Origin: Gonapodya sp. JEL0774
Lineage: Eukaryota; Monoblepharomycota; Monoblepharidomycetes; Monoblepharidales; Gonapodyaceae
Direction: 5' to 3'
NCBI GenBank assembly: GCA_027604505.1
Contig: JADIIX010000020.1
Span: 1-64,000, forward strand
DNA length: 64,000 nucleotides
Below the pieces are notes generated by a model. The model had not been told where the DNA came from, searched no databases, and was given only the letters and a program-made list of their open reading frames with translations. The translations under genes and the position numbers were made by a program. Shown in pieces: positions 9,931-22,183 of the stretch. Within the stretch, counting starts at the first letter, position 1, and every line of letters begins with the position of its first letter.

Positions 9931-12900
9931 ATGAGTAACACCAAGGTTGCAATCATCGGTACGTGCACTGCCTCCATAAATTCGACGACAACTGCAGCAA
10001 TTCAAATGATCGACCACACGCCCAGGTGCCGGACTGAGTGGTCTCTGTATGGCCATTCAACTGAAGCGGGTTCTTGGTACAGACTCCTTTGAGATTTTTG
10101 AAGCCGCAGATTCAATCGGAGGAACTTGGGTGAGTCAAGAGGGAATCGGTGCGCCGCGGTATTCGATTCCCCGAAACCCGGGTGCATTCGAAGTTCGAGT
10201 CTATTGAAGTCCCGAGTATATTTTGTTGGTTCGAACTTCAGCATCATAACAGATATCCTGCTTGTGGATGTGACGGTGCGTACTCGATTACCTGTCTTGA
10301 AACCCGGTCTTTCCGGAATTTAATTCCTCTCCTGTCATCCACCCTCTCCACCCGCTTACAATATAGTCCCCAGCCATGTGTATCAGTTCAGTTTCGCGAT
10401 GGTTCGGAACACGATGCAATAAGTTTTGTTGCATGGAGTTCACCACTCCTTACACCACCTCAGAATCCGAATTGGAGCGCTCTGTTTGTGGGATGGGATG
10501 AAATTCGTAGCTGTGGGTGGCGAACCAATATGCGGCCACTTTTCGAGTTGTTTGATTCACTAATCTGAGTCAACAGACGTTAACAGTGTCGCTGATAAAT
10601 TCGACATTCGAAAGCGTTAGTTTACCTCGACTCGCACCTGCTGCTCGTCCTGGTATTTTTCTCAAGATGAAACACTCTCCACCTTGACTCACGGCAATAG
10701 ACGTCCACTTTCAGACGTCCCTTGTCTCGGCAACTTGGGACAAAGAGGAGTCCTACTGGCACCTCGTGCTTCGCGATTCGACCGGCAGAACGTTCGAACG
10801 TGACTTCAAAATCCTCGTTTCCGCTGTAGGGTATGTCTGTGTCGATATCTGACATCCCTGATTCTATATGAGACCTCGCAAACATCACATCGTGCTCTAT
10901 TCCTCATTTTTACCTCAGTTCACTCCACCACCCCATTATCCCCAAGATCCCTGGTGCTGAATCTTTCACAGGCCCCTCGTGGCACACCGCTCGCTGGCGC
11001 TCTGACATTCCACTCGCTGGAAAAACCATTGCCGTTGTTGGCAACGGATGTTCGGCTTGCCAGGCAGTGCCTGTCCTAGCAAAGGAGGCGAAGATGTTGT
11101 ACAATTTTGCCCGGGAGCCGCACTGGCTGGTACCACAAGTGAGCTCAATCGAGAGTGAAAGCTATACGACCTTCTTTTTTTATTCTGGTTGTTCAATTTC
11201 TGCAGCAAAACGTCGAGTTTGGTGCCGTCGCAAAATGGCTGTGAGCGGTTTATTCAAATGCGCGTGGAAGAACCCCGCATCACATTTGCACACAAACCTA
11301 TACCTTTGCGTAGTTTCCGCACTTTTCCTGTCCTCCAAAAAATGCTCTACTGGTTCTTAATTTTAGTCGTGAGTCAACTGGCCGTGTCTGATGTCGTTCG
11401 TTCTGCAGGAAGATGTTTGACAGGCTTGGGACTGGTGCAAATGCTGGGATTTTGGCATCCGCAGATGGAATCAGGTTTCAAGGCACTGAAGAAGGACTCT
11501 ACGGCCAACGTTCAGTTCCAGAGGGTTCGTAAAATGGTTTATTCCTAAGTTCATCCATCCTCTCACAGTCTCGTACGGGAGTCAGGAGCTTTCCAGCTAC
11601 ATCCTCAAAGCGGCACCGAAACGCTACCACGATTTCCTCCTTCCAAAGTACGAGGCTGGCTGCAAACGCCGGGTGTTTGACACCGGATACCTAGCATCTC
11701 TGCACAGGGAGAATGTGGAGCTTGTAACAAACAGGATAACCAGCATCAACAAGAATGGCGTGGTTACCGCAGACGGAAAACTTTTCGAAGTTGATGTGAT
11801 TATTTATGCAACTGGATTTGATGTAGGTGTGATAATCTTGGACCGCGTGACTTTAACATCAAAAAATACTGATTGATATTTTCCAGTCCCAAAACCCGTT
11901 CGGCGACGCCAAGATCATTGGATCGGATGGTGTAGATATTCATGACCGGTGGAGACTGGGCGGTGAGGCTCTCCACGGAACTGTAGTAGCGAAGAGTGAG
12001 TGCGCCACTGAGGTCTATACTGCATTATCTGAACTCACAAATAAGTTCGTGCACCCATGCACCCCATTCTCAGTGCCAAACTTCTTCATTATGATGGTGA
12101 GCTTTTTGTGGGTCTCGTGCTCTGCTCTGATTAGTGAGATCGACTGGTTCAATTACATGAAAGGGACCCAACACGGTTACGGGGTGAGTGATTAAATGCC
12201 CATCCCTGACTGTCTGAATGACGCAACCCAACTCTTTCCCAGACACATGTCCGTTATTTTTGTGAGCTAAATGCCTAATGTGACTTGACAGCGTGGGATT
12301 TAGTTGATTGGCGTTTAACAGACCACAGAATGCCAAGTTAATTATGCCCTGCAACTAATTAAGCCCCTGCTTGGATCTGTCAAAAGCTTTGAGCCGCGGC
12401 TGGAAATTCAGACTACGTACAATGAGTACCTTCAAAGCAAGATGAAAGAAATGGTGGTAAGTATGTTCTTGTGAAATTAAAGGTTAGGACAAGCACACTT
12501 ATTTGATTATTTATTTGCAGTGGCTAGGATCATGCAAGTCTTGGTACTTGAATGCAGAGGGGAAGAACACTACTTTATATCCTGGTAGGAGTCTGGTCGA
12601 TTCGGTGGTTGCAACTGTCATTTCATTCGCGTGCTTCTTCAATTTCAAGACTTGCAATTGCAGTACTGGTGGGTTTATCGAAGCGTTGAAAAGGAATAAT
12701 CTCTTACAATTCGATTCTAAAATCAAACCAATTACCCCTCATGCAGGCGCGAGACTTCGAAGGTCAACTTCTCTGACTTCCTCCAGATTGGGGGAAAGAC
12801 CTACCGTGGAGAACCCAGCCACGTAACCGTTTTAGGTGTATCAGCACTGGTATTGGCGGCTGTGGGACTCGGTGTAGCGGCTCTGGAACCTGCGTTGCCG

Positions 12901-12978
12901 AATACAATCACCAAAAGCGTGCTGCAAATATTCACCGAAAATGGGAAACGTCTCCTAGATTGGGTGTCCAGGAACTGA
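9931..12978 (+). CDS. FAD-dependent flavin-containing (Baeyer-Villiger-type) monooxygenase
   Basis: Many short exons. The first starts at the ATG at 9931 ([10 protein letters not shown]) and is followed by [18 protein letters not shown]: together the FAD-binding Rossmann GxGxxG fingerprint, then [10 protein letters not shown]. Next come a [17 protein letters not shown] segment (family NTYPG..CDVPSH), [13 protein letters not shown], the GPSWHTARW stretch, an NADP-binding Rossmann motif [10 protein letters not shown], then [15 protein letters not shown] and [10 protein letters not shown] near 11650-11820. The C-terminal exon (about 12747-12978) carries a hydrophobic helix ([20 protein letters not shown]), suggesting a membrane anchor. 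The protein should insert oxygen into small organic substrates using NADPH; the substrate cannot be told from sequence. Domain order and motifs are complete. The exon around 11230-11420 is the least certain. Confidence 0.88.
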
Positions 12979-13198
12979 TTTTAGAGGACCAACAATGTTA
13001 AATAATAGAGTTTACAATAACTTTGTAGTTGCTATTTGCATTTTTTTTTCAACAAATCAAGTGAAAAAGATAAAGTAAATTGGAGCTTGTTGTTTCGGGT
13101 TGGGACATCACAACTGTCTCCACATCCTACCTCGTCGATTCCATCTTTGCCTCGACAACTTTCTGGAATAAGTCCCTTTCGCCCGGTCATCTGGCGAA

Positions 13199-14759
13199 AT
13201 GGCAGTTTCAGGAGACGCCAACGGAAGGCTCATTGATTCAATCGAGGAAGGAACTTTTGACCTCCTTCAGATCGCTCTGAGGAATGGCGGCGACCCTAAC
13301 GTCAGGAAGCGCATCGTGCTCAAGGCTCGGTACTTGCTGGAAAAGAATTTGTACAGCCACGAGGACAAGTATGTCAACGGAACGGATTCTCAGTTGGGTG
13401 AGAGCGCACTTGTCTTGGCGATCAAAAGCCAGAGGGTAGATATAGTCAGGGCGCTACTTGAGCATGGTGAGTTTGAATTGTCGGGTTTTTGTGCAGTTGT
13501 TTACCGGGCAGGGCAATCAGTTTGCAACTCTCATTGCCACTTTGTGCTTGCACGACAACTGCGGAAGAAGATACGGGCTTGCTACTTATATGCGGGCTGA
13601 CGTTGCACTGAAGTCTCAATTCTCGACTCTTATCTAGGAGCCGACCCCAACCGTCCTGTCGACTGGCTTATTCCGGATTTCCTGAAATCACAAGACTCCA
13701 AAAAGTGGGATCAAGAACGATGGAACACTCGATGGGCATCGCACAGAGCTTATCCGAGTGCTTTGGACTTTGCGCTTTTCTCAGGTCGCGAGAAGTTCAA
13801 TCTCAAGGGACCTGTTGTGCAACTCGATAACCCATCTTTGGAACGCCATGTCTGCTCGTCTGTAATACTCTTCCCTAACCCCGACGTCATCAAAGTTATG
13901 TTGCAACTTGGGGCTATTCCGACTGTGACAGCGTATGAGAAGGCAAAGCGACTGGCGCACGCAGACAATCCCAACCCTGTTTTTCTTCGCCTCTTGGAGA
14001 ATACGTTACATCCGAAGTTCCAACGTGAAACTCTCGCTGCAAACTTTCTGCGGGGTGGTCCTAACAGTGCGCACAATGCTGCCCGCGCAGCAAATAGTCA
14101 CGCCACACTGCACACTCCCGATGCCTCTGTCTCTCCAGCAGAGTTACAAAGACAACTAGCAGATCTTCAACAACTCGTTCAAGAACAACGTTCACGGATC
14201 GAAGAGCTGGAGATGGAAAATCGAAAGCTTGTTTTTGAGGTTGCGGGACTGAAGCGGGATGACCGCGAAAGTCCTGGTGGAAGGGCTGTTAGCGTTGTAC
14301 CCAGTAATTCTGAAGGGGATCCAGAAGACGCTGAGGGTGATGTACCACTCAACCTGGTCCAAGAGCAGGGTAAACGGAAGCCGTACTCGGTGAGTGGCTC
14401 TTAGAAAATACTTCTCAGCACACGATCCCAATAACCACCGCTCATCCTATCAGCTTGGGGTGGGCGCGTCTCCTCAGATCCGTGTTCCTTCACCGGTGCC
14501 TCCTCAGCTTCCGATGCCTCAATACCCTCAGCAACAATTCTACCCGGGAGGAGTAATGCCCTCCATGATGCCTTCCATGATATCTGTTCAGCCGATGATG
14601 CCCTCGTACCCATCATACCAACCGATGGGAATGCCGGCATTCATGCCACCTTTTGGAAACCAATCACAGCCAGGGCCTGCACCAATTGCCACCACCCCAG
14701 CAGCCGCCGAAGCATCCACAGCAGATTATAGGCAGTTCATGTTTCGAACTAACGAGTAG
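13199..14759 (+). CDS. ankyrin-repeat protein with coiled coil and Met/Pro-rich tail (paralogue A)
   Basis: Three exons (13199-13466, 13638-14389, 14454-14759) whose phases close to give 441 codons. N-terminal ankyrin-like units include ESALVLAIKSQRVDIVRALL, then GADPNRPVDW split by intron 1, then YPSALDFALFSG and NPDVIKVMLQLGA. A coiled coil follows (about residues 300-330: LADLQQLVQEQRSRIEELEM). The last exon is rich in Met, Pro and Gln (PSMMPSMISVQPMMPSYP). Ankyrin repeats normally bind protein partners; the partner here is unknown. The gene is convergent with a much longer paralogue at 14901-19743 that shares the ankyrin region, the first intron position and the Met/Pro tail. No catalytic domain is seen. 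Confidence 0.8.
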
Positions 14760-14900
14760 TATTACATATTTGCAGAATACATCCAAACTATACATTGTAT
14801 CGCATTATTGTTCGCACATTGATTTACTGTATTTTCGGAACAAAAAATAATAAGTGAACTTGGACGAAATGCCATAAATAAAAGCCATACTCTGTCGAAA
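14760..14900. other. short 3'-3' spacer between convergent paralogues
   Basis: 141 bp separate the two stop codons. AT-rich with AATAAT/AATAAA-like signals for both transcripts (about 14846-14882). Transcripts probably overlap. Confidence 0.4.
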
Positions 14901-17900
14901 TTAACGTCTCTTTCGCCCATCTACCCCTGAATCCGAGGCAGCGTACGTAGATCGAACTTTGTCCAATTGTTTGTGTTTCAGAACTTGCCCAGGTGGTGGT
15001 CGCCACGATTCCCTCGACGGAGGCAACATCAAATTCATTGTGCCAGGAGGTCCCATCGTCTGCACAGGTCCCATCACTGGCATAGTTGCCATGGCAGGAA
15101 GAGACCCCAGAAGGGGCGAAAACGGCTGTGGATGAAAGCCATATGGAAGCATGGGCTGTTGATACCCCGGGACCGGAGAAAAAAATGGAGAGGATGACAT
15201 CATCTGCATCCCGGAAGTTACCATAGGATGCATTCCGGTATGCATAATAAACGGTTGCTGGGGTGTATGAGGGGGGGCATTTATGGGGTACTGGTATGTA
15301 ACAATCTGCGGTTGGGATTGCGCTAAATTGGGATTTCTCGAAAGTGTTCCGGCAGGCAAACCAGTTGGGGAAGAAGGAAACCGCGAATTGCGAGCTCTGG
15401 AAGTTGAGGCGACGCTCATTGTTGGAGACGTTGGTCGATGGTCGGGGACCACTCCCCGAGAGGGAATAACCTGCGTGTGTGCTGCGACAACTGCAGGGGA
15501 AGGACTCCCATTTGTCAGAGCTGCGTTCGGCAGTTTCTCCTCCGTAGCCAAAAGCCGTGTAAGGACTTGGGGTCTTACAGGCACTTTCTGTGTCACGGGG
15601 ACGAGCACGCAAATTACTGAAAGTACAATAAAGTGGTCATCGAAGTCAGCTTACCGGTAACATCACGCTCTCACTTCCTGACGGAGTCCTGTATTCAAGC
15701 TTCCTTGAATTGGAAGGACCAATGGATGTTAGAGGGATATCATCCTCATCAGACTCCTCCTGAAGCGAAGGATGAATGCTGGTGGACACAGTATCAATCT
15801 GATGAACTTCCGACAAATGAGAAACGGTTTCAGAAGCAACACCGTGCAAAGTCGAAGGAGCAAAGGTTGACACCTGATTTTTCTAATCAGATTACGAAGT
15901 TAGAAGGCGGAGCCGACAGAGCTGGAGCGCTGGAAATAGTACCATCTCGTCATTGTCATCCTTTACTATCAGTGCTTTTGAGTCTCTTGCGAATTGAAGG
16001 GCCGCCCATTCAATATCCATGGGAGATTCCTTCTTTGGCGAGGCATACAGCACGTTGTTGTTCATCTTTACTGCTGCAGATCGAGCAAGCACAGGGGCAG
16101 ATGAGACAGTTCGCAATTCAGGAGGCGGTTGGTTGATTGCGGGCTCCGCTGATGGCGCGATGGATTCGGAGTAGGAAAACGCACTGGACGGTCGACTCGG
16201 AGCCTGCAAAGAAAATGCCCATATATTTAGTTGTTCGTGGGTGAATTGCGATACTGCGCCTTTCGAGCACAAACTTCGATCATTACCTCTCTCACCATCA
16301 ACTCCTGTTCCACTTCGTAAGGTGCAGCGACTAGACTTCTTCCTCCGTTCGGTCCGACAAGCTCCACGTCGAATTCGGACTGGCCATATTGGCCACTTCC
16401 GCTTTCGGAGGACAAAAGCTTGAGCTCAAGAGGCATTGAGAAATCGAAAGATAATGATATTGGTGGGATGGGTAATTTGGCAGCGCCCTCCGGAGAGGCA
16501 GAGGGCCCCACAGTGGGAGATGGAGAATCAATCTTGCAGAGGGGGGTTTCGGACTTAAAGTACACAGCAGCTGTCGTTGGTTGACTACTGGGTACGTCAA
16601 TGGGACCACCCTGTGAACTTGTCGCGGCGTCGATGCCGTCTCTTTGAGCTTTCTCGGTGGCATTTTCAACTAAAGGTGGAGCAGCACGGGAACTTAAAGC
16701 GTTACCGCCGCCCTGACTAGACGCTGCAATGGTTCGTCTTGGGTTTATTGACCAAGCAAGTGGCACGTCATCCTCGACATCTTGACCGATAGGGATCGTC
16801 TTCTAAGCAATAGAAGATGACACATCGCACTTTCCGTAAACAAAAGAGGAAAAACAAAACCTCATTCCCCAACCGCTCACATTGATACCACAATCGTCAC
16901 TCGATTCTTGCTGCCCCAATGGTCTCGATAAAGTACGATCAGTTGAGTCAGTGGGGGAGCGACACAGGTGATCCCCGTTCTCAGGATTGACAGTATGAGA
17001 TGACAATTTAAACCCCTGCAAATTTATACACGTCAGCAGCAAATCAGATAAGAGAAATATCGAATCACGCACTTCCTCCACAGAAAAGACGGACGAGACC
17101 GGGTGCTCAATTGCGTCAGTCACAGTACCGTGCGACACAGGTTGTGTCTTACGACCAGCTTGAATACTGCCAGTTTCAACCTTCAGACGCCGCCAAACAA
17201 AGCTCGATGATCGGGAAAGTGGGCGTTCTCGTGTCTGAGGCTCCTGCGTGGGTGTGTCATTCGTACGGGTGGTATGTCGATTATTGTTGAGCTCAGTAGT
17301 ACTCCACATAGGGGAGGGAAGGATGGTGGACTCTTCCGTCGATTCACTCTGAATGATTCCGTAGTGTATCGAGCCAGCCTTGCCTCTTCCAAATAGTCCC
17401 AGCCAGCTCCCAATCGGTTTCCGCTCGGTTCCCAGTCGACGTTCGTCCACCGGGATCGACATTCGCCGTTGTGACTCAGGCAATGAGCTCAAGTTTGCTC
17501 CAGTGGTAGGTCGAGGCAGCATCGCGGGTAGACTCCGCAGCTCTGAGGTTGCTGGCTGAGGCTCTCGAGGTTCAAAGAATTTGGATGCTTGCAATCTGGC
17601 AGACCCGTCGTCGGAAGTTGAGATCATCTTCGTCCCCGTCATGTTTGATGAGCTGCTTGATGTTCCTGAACCTCCAACGGATGCATCTGATCGGTCGGAT
17701 GACATTAGATCTGTTTCCGGCGCGGCGGTAATCAAATGCGTTCCATTGGAAAGAGTGCTCGTTGCAAGCAGTGACGAACGGGTGGACGTTGTCTCCGGGA
17801 GCATATCTGCGGCCACGGACAACGACATTTGTGAAGGTGTGATACTAGGTAGCAAGTCTGGCAAAGCCACCGGAGGTTGCTCTTGGTCCCTACTCAGAAC

Positions 17901-19743
17901 TGTCGAGGTTTCCATTGATTCTATGCCATCAACTTTGGATGGCAGCGACATCTTGCCCTTTTCGTGATCAACCATGGTCCCATCCACAAAAAGCTCTATT
18001 GCCCTCCAATCCATTCCGAGAATGTCAGGTGAAAATTCTACCTCACTGGTTGTTGTGATGGGAGAGGCGACCACCCGAGGAGCAGCATAGGTTCCACCCG
18101 ATTCAGCCAATACTGCTTGCGATCCTTCCACCGCAGAAAGTATGATCGCGGGTTCTCGCAGAGGCTGAGCTTCTACGTCAAGTACAGGAGGATGTTCTCC
18201 GACTGCAGGTTCTGTGAATTGCAATTCCGGACCATAGTTGTTAGAGGAACTCTGCATCGTAATTTCGCGGGAGCCTTGTCTCGTCTTCTCTAATCCACTT
18301 CCGACCAGAATATTCTCAGAGCTACCGGGATCTACAACGGAGACACCGTCCGGTGGGGTAAGGTTGAAGAACCGGCGGGGGGGAGGCACGAAGATTGGCG
18401 CCTGCTCCTCAACAGATGATTCACTGTTCACAGAGCTGATAGGCTTGGAGTCCGTTAAGACTATGGTTTGAAGGTTTTGAGGCGATCTCAAAGCAGCTAT
18501 CAGTTGTACGGTGGCAAGATTGAGTTACTTCATCGCTCCGAAACCAATGCTCAGGGTGCACCTCACCATCGACAATTGAATCTGCAGGAGACTCAAAGGA
18601 TCGCACCACAGCGTCAAGGTCGGAGAGAAGAGCAACCGAAAATGGTCCAGTAGGGGTATGGAAAGGAGGAGGAGTCGATGACTCAGTTTCTGAGCCAGAT
18701 TGACTCAGAGGATTTGAGGATTCTACAGAGGAAACATGGGGACCAGCTGGGGTGAATTGTTTGGGTCGGGATAAAGGTTCTGTATGCTGATGTTTTCGCT
18801 GTAATTTTCCACCAGATCCCTTCCCGAAATCTGCAAGAGCTTCCGCAAATCTCGTTTCATCAAGTAACCATGCTCTTGAGTATACACTTTGAGTGGCAGC
18901 AGCACCCCATTCTAGAAGTTGTTGTACAATTTCCAAGTTCGGCTCCAGTCGTCTGCTGTCCGAGCACTGGGACTCGGAAGTGGGATTCTCCAGAACCACA
19001 CGACTTCCTGACTTATTGAAACGTTCCAGGCCGCGGTGGAGAGCGAAATCAAGAGCCGAGGGGAATGAACGGGAAATCGACCACCGCTTCACCCAATGAG
19101 AAGCAGTCCACGAAGTATGTGGTGGAGGTGGAACGGGAATAGACCAAGATATGGCCAGAGAAGGATTTGCACCTACAGGAGCATGAGCCGTCGTTAAACC
19201 ACCTGCGCTCAAATCTACCAGCAAGCTCCACTGCTTTGAAGGCACATCTGGTACTCCTCTTTCCAAGCACTTGTGCATTGTGAAATCATACTTTAAGTGT
19301 GCCTAGACTCCACTGACACAACTGAAACTCCATTTCCGCTTCAACCGCTTCAACGAGAAGCTCAGCAACACTTCCTTCCACTGCGGCGAGCACCACATGA
19401 TCGTCTTAGATATTACAACAACCAGGACGCATGTGGTTGTTGGGAGGCGATTAAAGTGACTGAACTTACCAGCTTCAAGAAGGGCGCCTACAGCCTCTTT
19501 ATCCCCGAAAGAGATCGCTGTTGCCAAAGCACTCTCCCCCGCGATTTCGTCCTCTACTGTCGTGAAGGTTTTTGAGAAAGATTTCTTCTCGGAGATGATC
19601 GCAGACAAATGAACGATCTTTTGGGAGTCCGGGTTCGTCCCTTTCAGCGCTGTTCGTAGTCCAAAGTAATCCTTTCTCTCGATAGCTTCGAACAGAATTG
19701 ACGTTGAGGGCGAAATGCCGGTTTTGCCTTGGGTGAGCACCAT
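14901..19743 (-). CDS. large ankyrin-repeat protein, mostly disordered, with Met/Pro-rich tail (paralogue B)
   Basis: Eight exons, read downward: 19743-19470, 19172-18529, 18443-17073, 17015-16881, 16802-16287, 16203-15943, 15873-15655, 15587-14901. All phases close to one frame of 1,368 codons with GT-AG junctions. The ATG at 19743 is chosen because upstream in-frame codons are not ATG. The N-terminus (STSILFEAIERKDYFGL, ESALATAISFGDKEAVGALL, GANPSLAISW, FPSALDFALHRG, NLEIVQQLLEWGA) matches paralogue A, including the intron after LLEAG. The central 800 residues are Ser/Thr/Pro/Glu-rich and look disordered. The last exon is Pro/Met-rich (MQMMSSSPFFSPVPGYQQP), like the tail of A. Function unknown; a scaffold or regulatory protein is likely. 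Confidence 0.8.
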
Positions 19744-19930
19744 CGCTTGCAATGGGCACCCCCGCCAAAGAACGATCGGGAGTCAAGGGGGGGCGCGGAA
19801 GGATATTTTCTGGTCGTGTGCCCTGCTCAAGATTGTCGTTACCGAAATCGCGGGGTGGTGGGGTTAAGCCGGACCTTCGTCCTTCCCTGGAACTGTGTCA
19901 CCACCTTTTCTCCGAAACAAAATTCTTTGG

Positions 19931-21149
19931 ATGAGCGCCCCATTGAAAGTTCACGGAAATCCGCTCTCTACGTGCACTCGCAGGGTTTTGTTTGTTCTAA
20001 GAGAAAAAGGCATACCTTATGAGCTGATTCCTGTTGATTTGAAAGCCGGGGAGCACAAGGTGAGTTGAGGTCACGGGGAAGGTGAAGCTGCGATTCTGGA
20101 GCATTGTATAAAATGGATCCCATAATAGTTCAATTGGATGAACTCTTTGTCCCTTGCATGACTCTGGGAGGATGCAGCACACATGATGAGACGTCTCTTC
20201 CATTGCTCAGTCCCCCGACTTCCTAAAAATTCAACCTTTCGGTCAAATTCCCGTATTGCAAGATGGTGACTTCACGATGTTCGGTGAGTTGGGATCTCTA
20301 TGGCAGTGGGAGGTGGATGTTGAGAACTGTTACCCCGTTCCACAGAATCGCGAGCGATATGCCGTTATATTGAGCGAAAGTATGATGATAAAGGTACGAA
20401 GCTGATGCCAGACGGCATCAGGGAAGCCGCTATTGTCGAAAACTGGTGTTCGGTGGAGCAGGTTAGAACTAAGAACAGAGCGTCGTTTGCTGGGTTTGGC
20501 CAGGTGACGAAACTTCAACCATTTAGGCCATTTTCGACCCACCGTGCTCCGGCCTTGTCTCAGAGCTACTCTTCAAGAAGAGTAGGGGCTTGGAGCACGA
20601 CCAGGTGAGAGCTCGCGTGTTGGTACGGCAGCTGGAGGACGTCATGGAAGTATACGAAAGGCACTTGGCCGATGGGAGGGAGTGGCTGTGTGGTAAATTT
20701 TCGGTAAGTCAATTCATATTCATAAAATTTTACTACTGTGTCATTCATATCAACGAAAAGCTGGCAGATATTTTTCATGCGCCGTACGGCGTCTACTTGG
20801 CACCGGTCGGGGTATGTGGCCCATATTTACCTTAAGTTTTTTCAACTTCGGAATGATCTGTTAATCTTTTGCGCCATATCCTTGCATACTTGGTCCGCAT
20901 GCGTGTCCTCTCCTCTCTCTCCATTTTCCGCGTCGTCTTCACTCCCCCACTGCCACTCTCGAACTGGGTCTCGTGTGTTCAACACCTGCACGATTTAACC
21001 ACACCTGCCACTGCTGTGGCCCACATCGTTAATCTGAGTAGCTTCTACCCATACTGACGACTCCTTCGCGCCCTCACGTTAAAGCTTGGTGGGAGCGATT
21101 AACTTCGAGGCAAGCCTGGCGAGAAGTTGAGGAGGGAGTTTTGGGCTAA
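19931..21149 (+). CDS. phi-class-like glutathione S-transferase
   Basis: Six exons (19931-20059, 20211-20283, 20346-20461, 20527-20703, 20761-20811, 21042-21149) close in frame to 217 residues, the usual length of the class. N-terminal thioredoxin-like domain: VLREKGIPYELIPVDLKAGE, QPFGQIPVLQDGDFTMFESRAI (cis-Pro and glutathione-binding ESR). C-terminal helical domain: VMEVYERHLADGREWL, LADIFHAPYG, then RPHVKAWWERLTSRQAW. The exon-2 motif fits GSTF enzymes (plant and fungal), which conjugate glutathione to electrophiles and reduce peroxides. The final exon has a second, broken copy 177 bp downstream (see repeat at 21026-21349), so the gene end may be a recent duplication site. Expected to be cytosolic. 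Confidence 0.88.
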
Positions 21150-21349
21150 TTTATGATGTCAGCAAAGCACTGGTGCACATCCCTTCCATTGTGGCGATAC
21201 TATCGTGAATCTGAGTAGCTTCTAGCCATCCTGACGATTCCTTCACGCCCTCACGTTAAAGCTTGGTAGGAGCGATTAACTTCGAGGCAAGCCTGGCGAG
21301 AAGTTGAGGAGGGAGTTTTGGGATAATTTATGATGTCAGCAAAACACTG
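21026..21349. repeat. 177-bp-period tandem duplication of the last GST exon
   Basis: Copy 1 (about 21026-21172) holds the functional last exon with its acceptor. Copy 2 (about 21203-21349) repeats acceptor, exon and downstream sequence with few changes. One change turns a Trp codon into TAG (21267-21269), so copy 2 would truncate the protein 14 codons before the normal stop. A short spacer motif (CCCTTCCATTGTGGCGATA, about 21181) recurs in part at about 21427-21450, hinting at a third unit. Confidence 0.85.
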
Positions 21350-21531
21350 ATTCTTCGACATGAAACTATTTATGTACGTACGAACACAATGCGTGATATT
21401 ATTTTCGCTGCGTACCATCCAGGAACCCTTCCATGATCATTGTGGCGATATCATCAGGCACCTCCGCGATCGTGGATGAGCCATAAATAATCACCATTCC
21501 AAAATATACCCTTCAGGCTCTCTCTTTCTCC

Positions 21532-22029
21532 ATGTCTGATCAGCTATCATCAAGTTTCTCTCCACAATCTCCCCGCTCGGGGCAGAAAGCCGCAATTGCA
21601 TCTCTAAATCGTCCCGCGCACGGCGCAACGGAGTACGCACCTTTCCCAAGACTTCCACCAGAGCTCTTCGTCCATCACATACTCCCCAACCTTATTCCCG
21701 AGTACAGCTCGCGTGGGCCCTCTCAGCTGGAGAATTCCCAGCGGGAAGTTGCACTCATCTCCCTTTCCAACACATGTCGTCAATGGAGGTTGTTTACTCT
21801 ACCTCACTTTGCACGACTCTGGAGCTTCAAACTTTTAGGTCATCGGGGGATAAACTGGCAAACTTCATCACAACTGTCAAGGGGGGAATTGGCTATTGGA
21901 AGAATGCGGTTCTTGGTTGCGGTGGTGAACGAGAGGAAAAAGGAACAACAATACCGAGGAAAAGCAGAGTGGGGAGGTTTACGCATGATTGACTCTTCCA
22001 TGGCACATCGGCGCAGTGTGTACGCATGA
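21532..22029 (+). CDS. small F-box-like protein, possibly partial
   Basis: Single open frame of 165 codons from the ATG at 21532. FPRLPPELFVHHILPNLI followed after a short insert by VALISLSNTCRQWRLFTLPH fits an F-box (LP.EL...I...L......L...S..CR.W). F-box proteins bring substrates to SCF ubiquitin ligases through Skp1, and a SKP1 gene lies 5.6 kb downstream. The remaining 60 residues are charged and show no repeat domain, so the gene may be a fragment of a longer F-box gene or continue through an undetected intron. Confidence 0.5.
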   Translation: MSDQLSSSFSPQSPRSGQKAAIASLNRPAHGATEYAPFPRLPPELFVHHILPNLIPEYSSRGPSQLENSQREVALISLSNTCRQWRLFTLPHFARLWSFKLLGHRGINWQTSSQLSRGELAIGRMRFLVAVVNERKKEQQYRGKAEWGGLRMIDSSMAHRRSVYA

Positions 22030-22183
22030 ACGCTAACCTGTCATCGTGGATCCAGGGCTCGCGTCACTTGCACGGATGACCGCTGCTCACTAGATCATAG
22101 AATAGATCGCAATTTAGTGTTGTGTAGATTCTTCTCTTGAAATTTGCCATCGTACACTTTCTTTGACGTATCACGTGCCCAAA

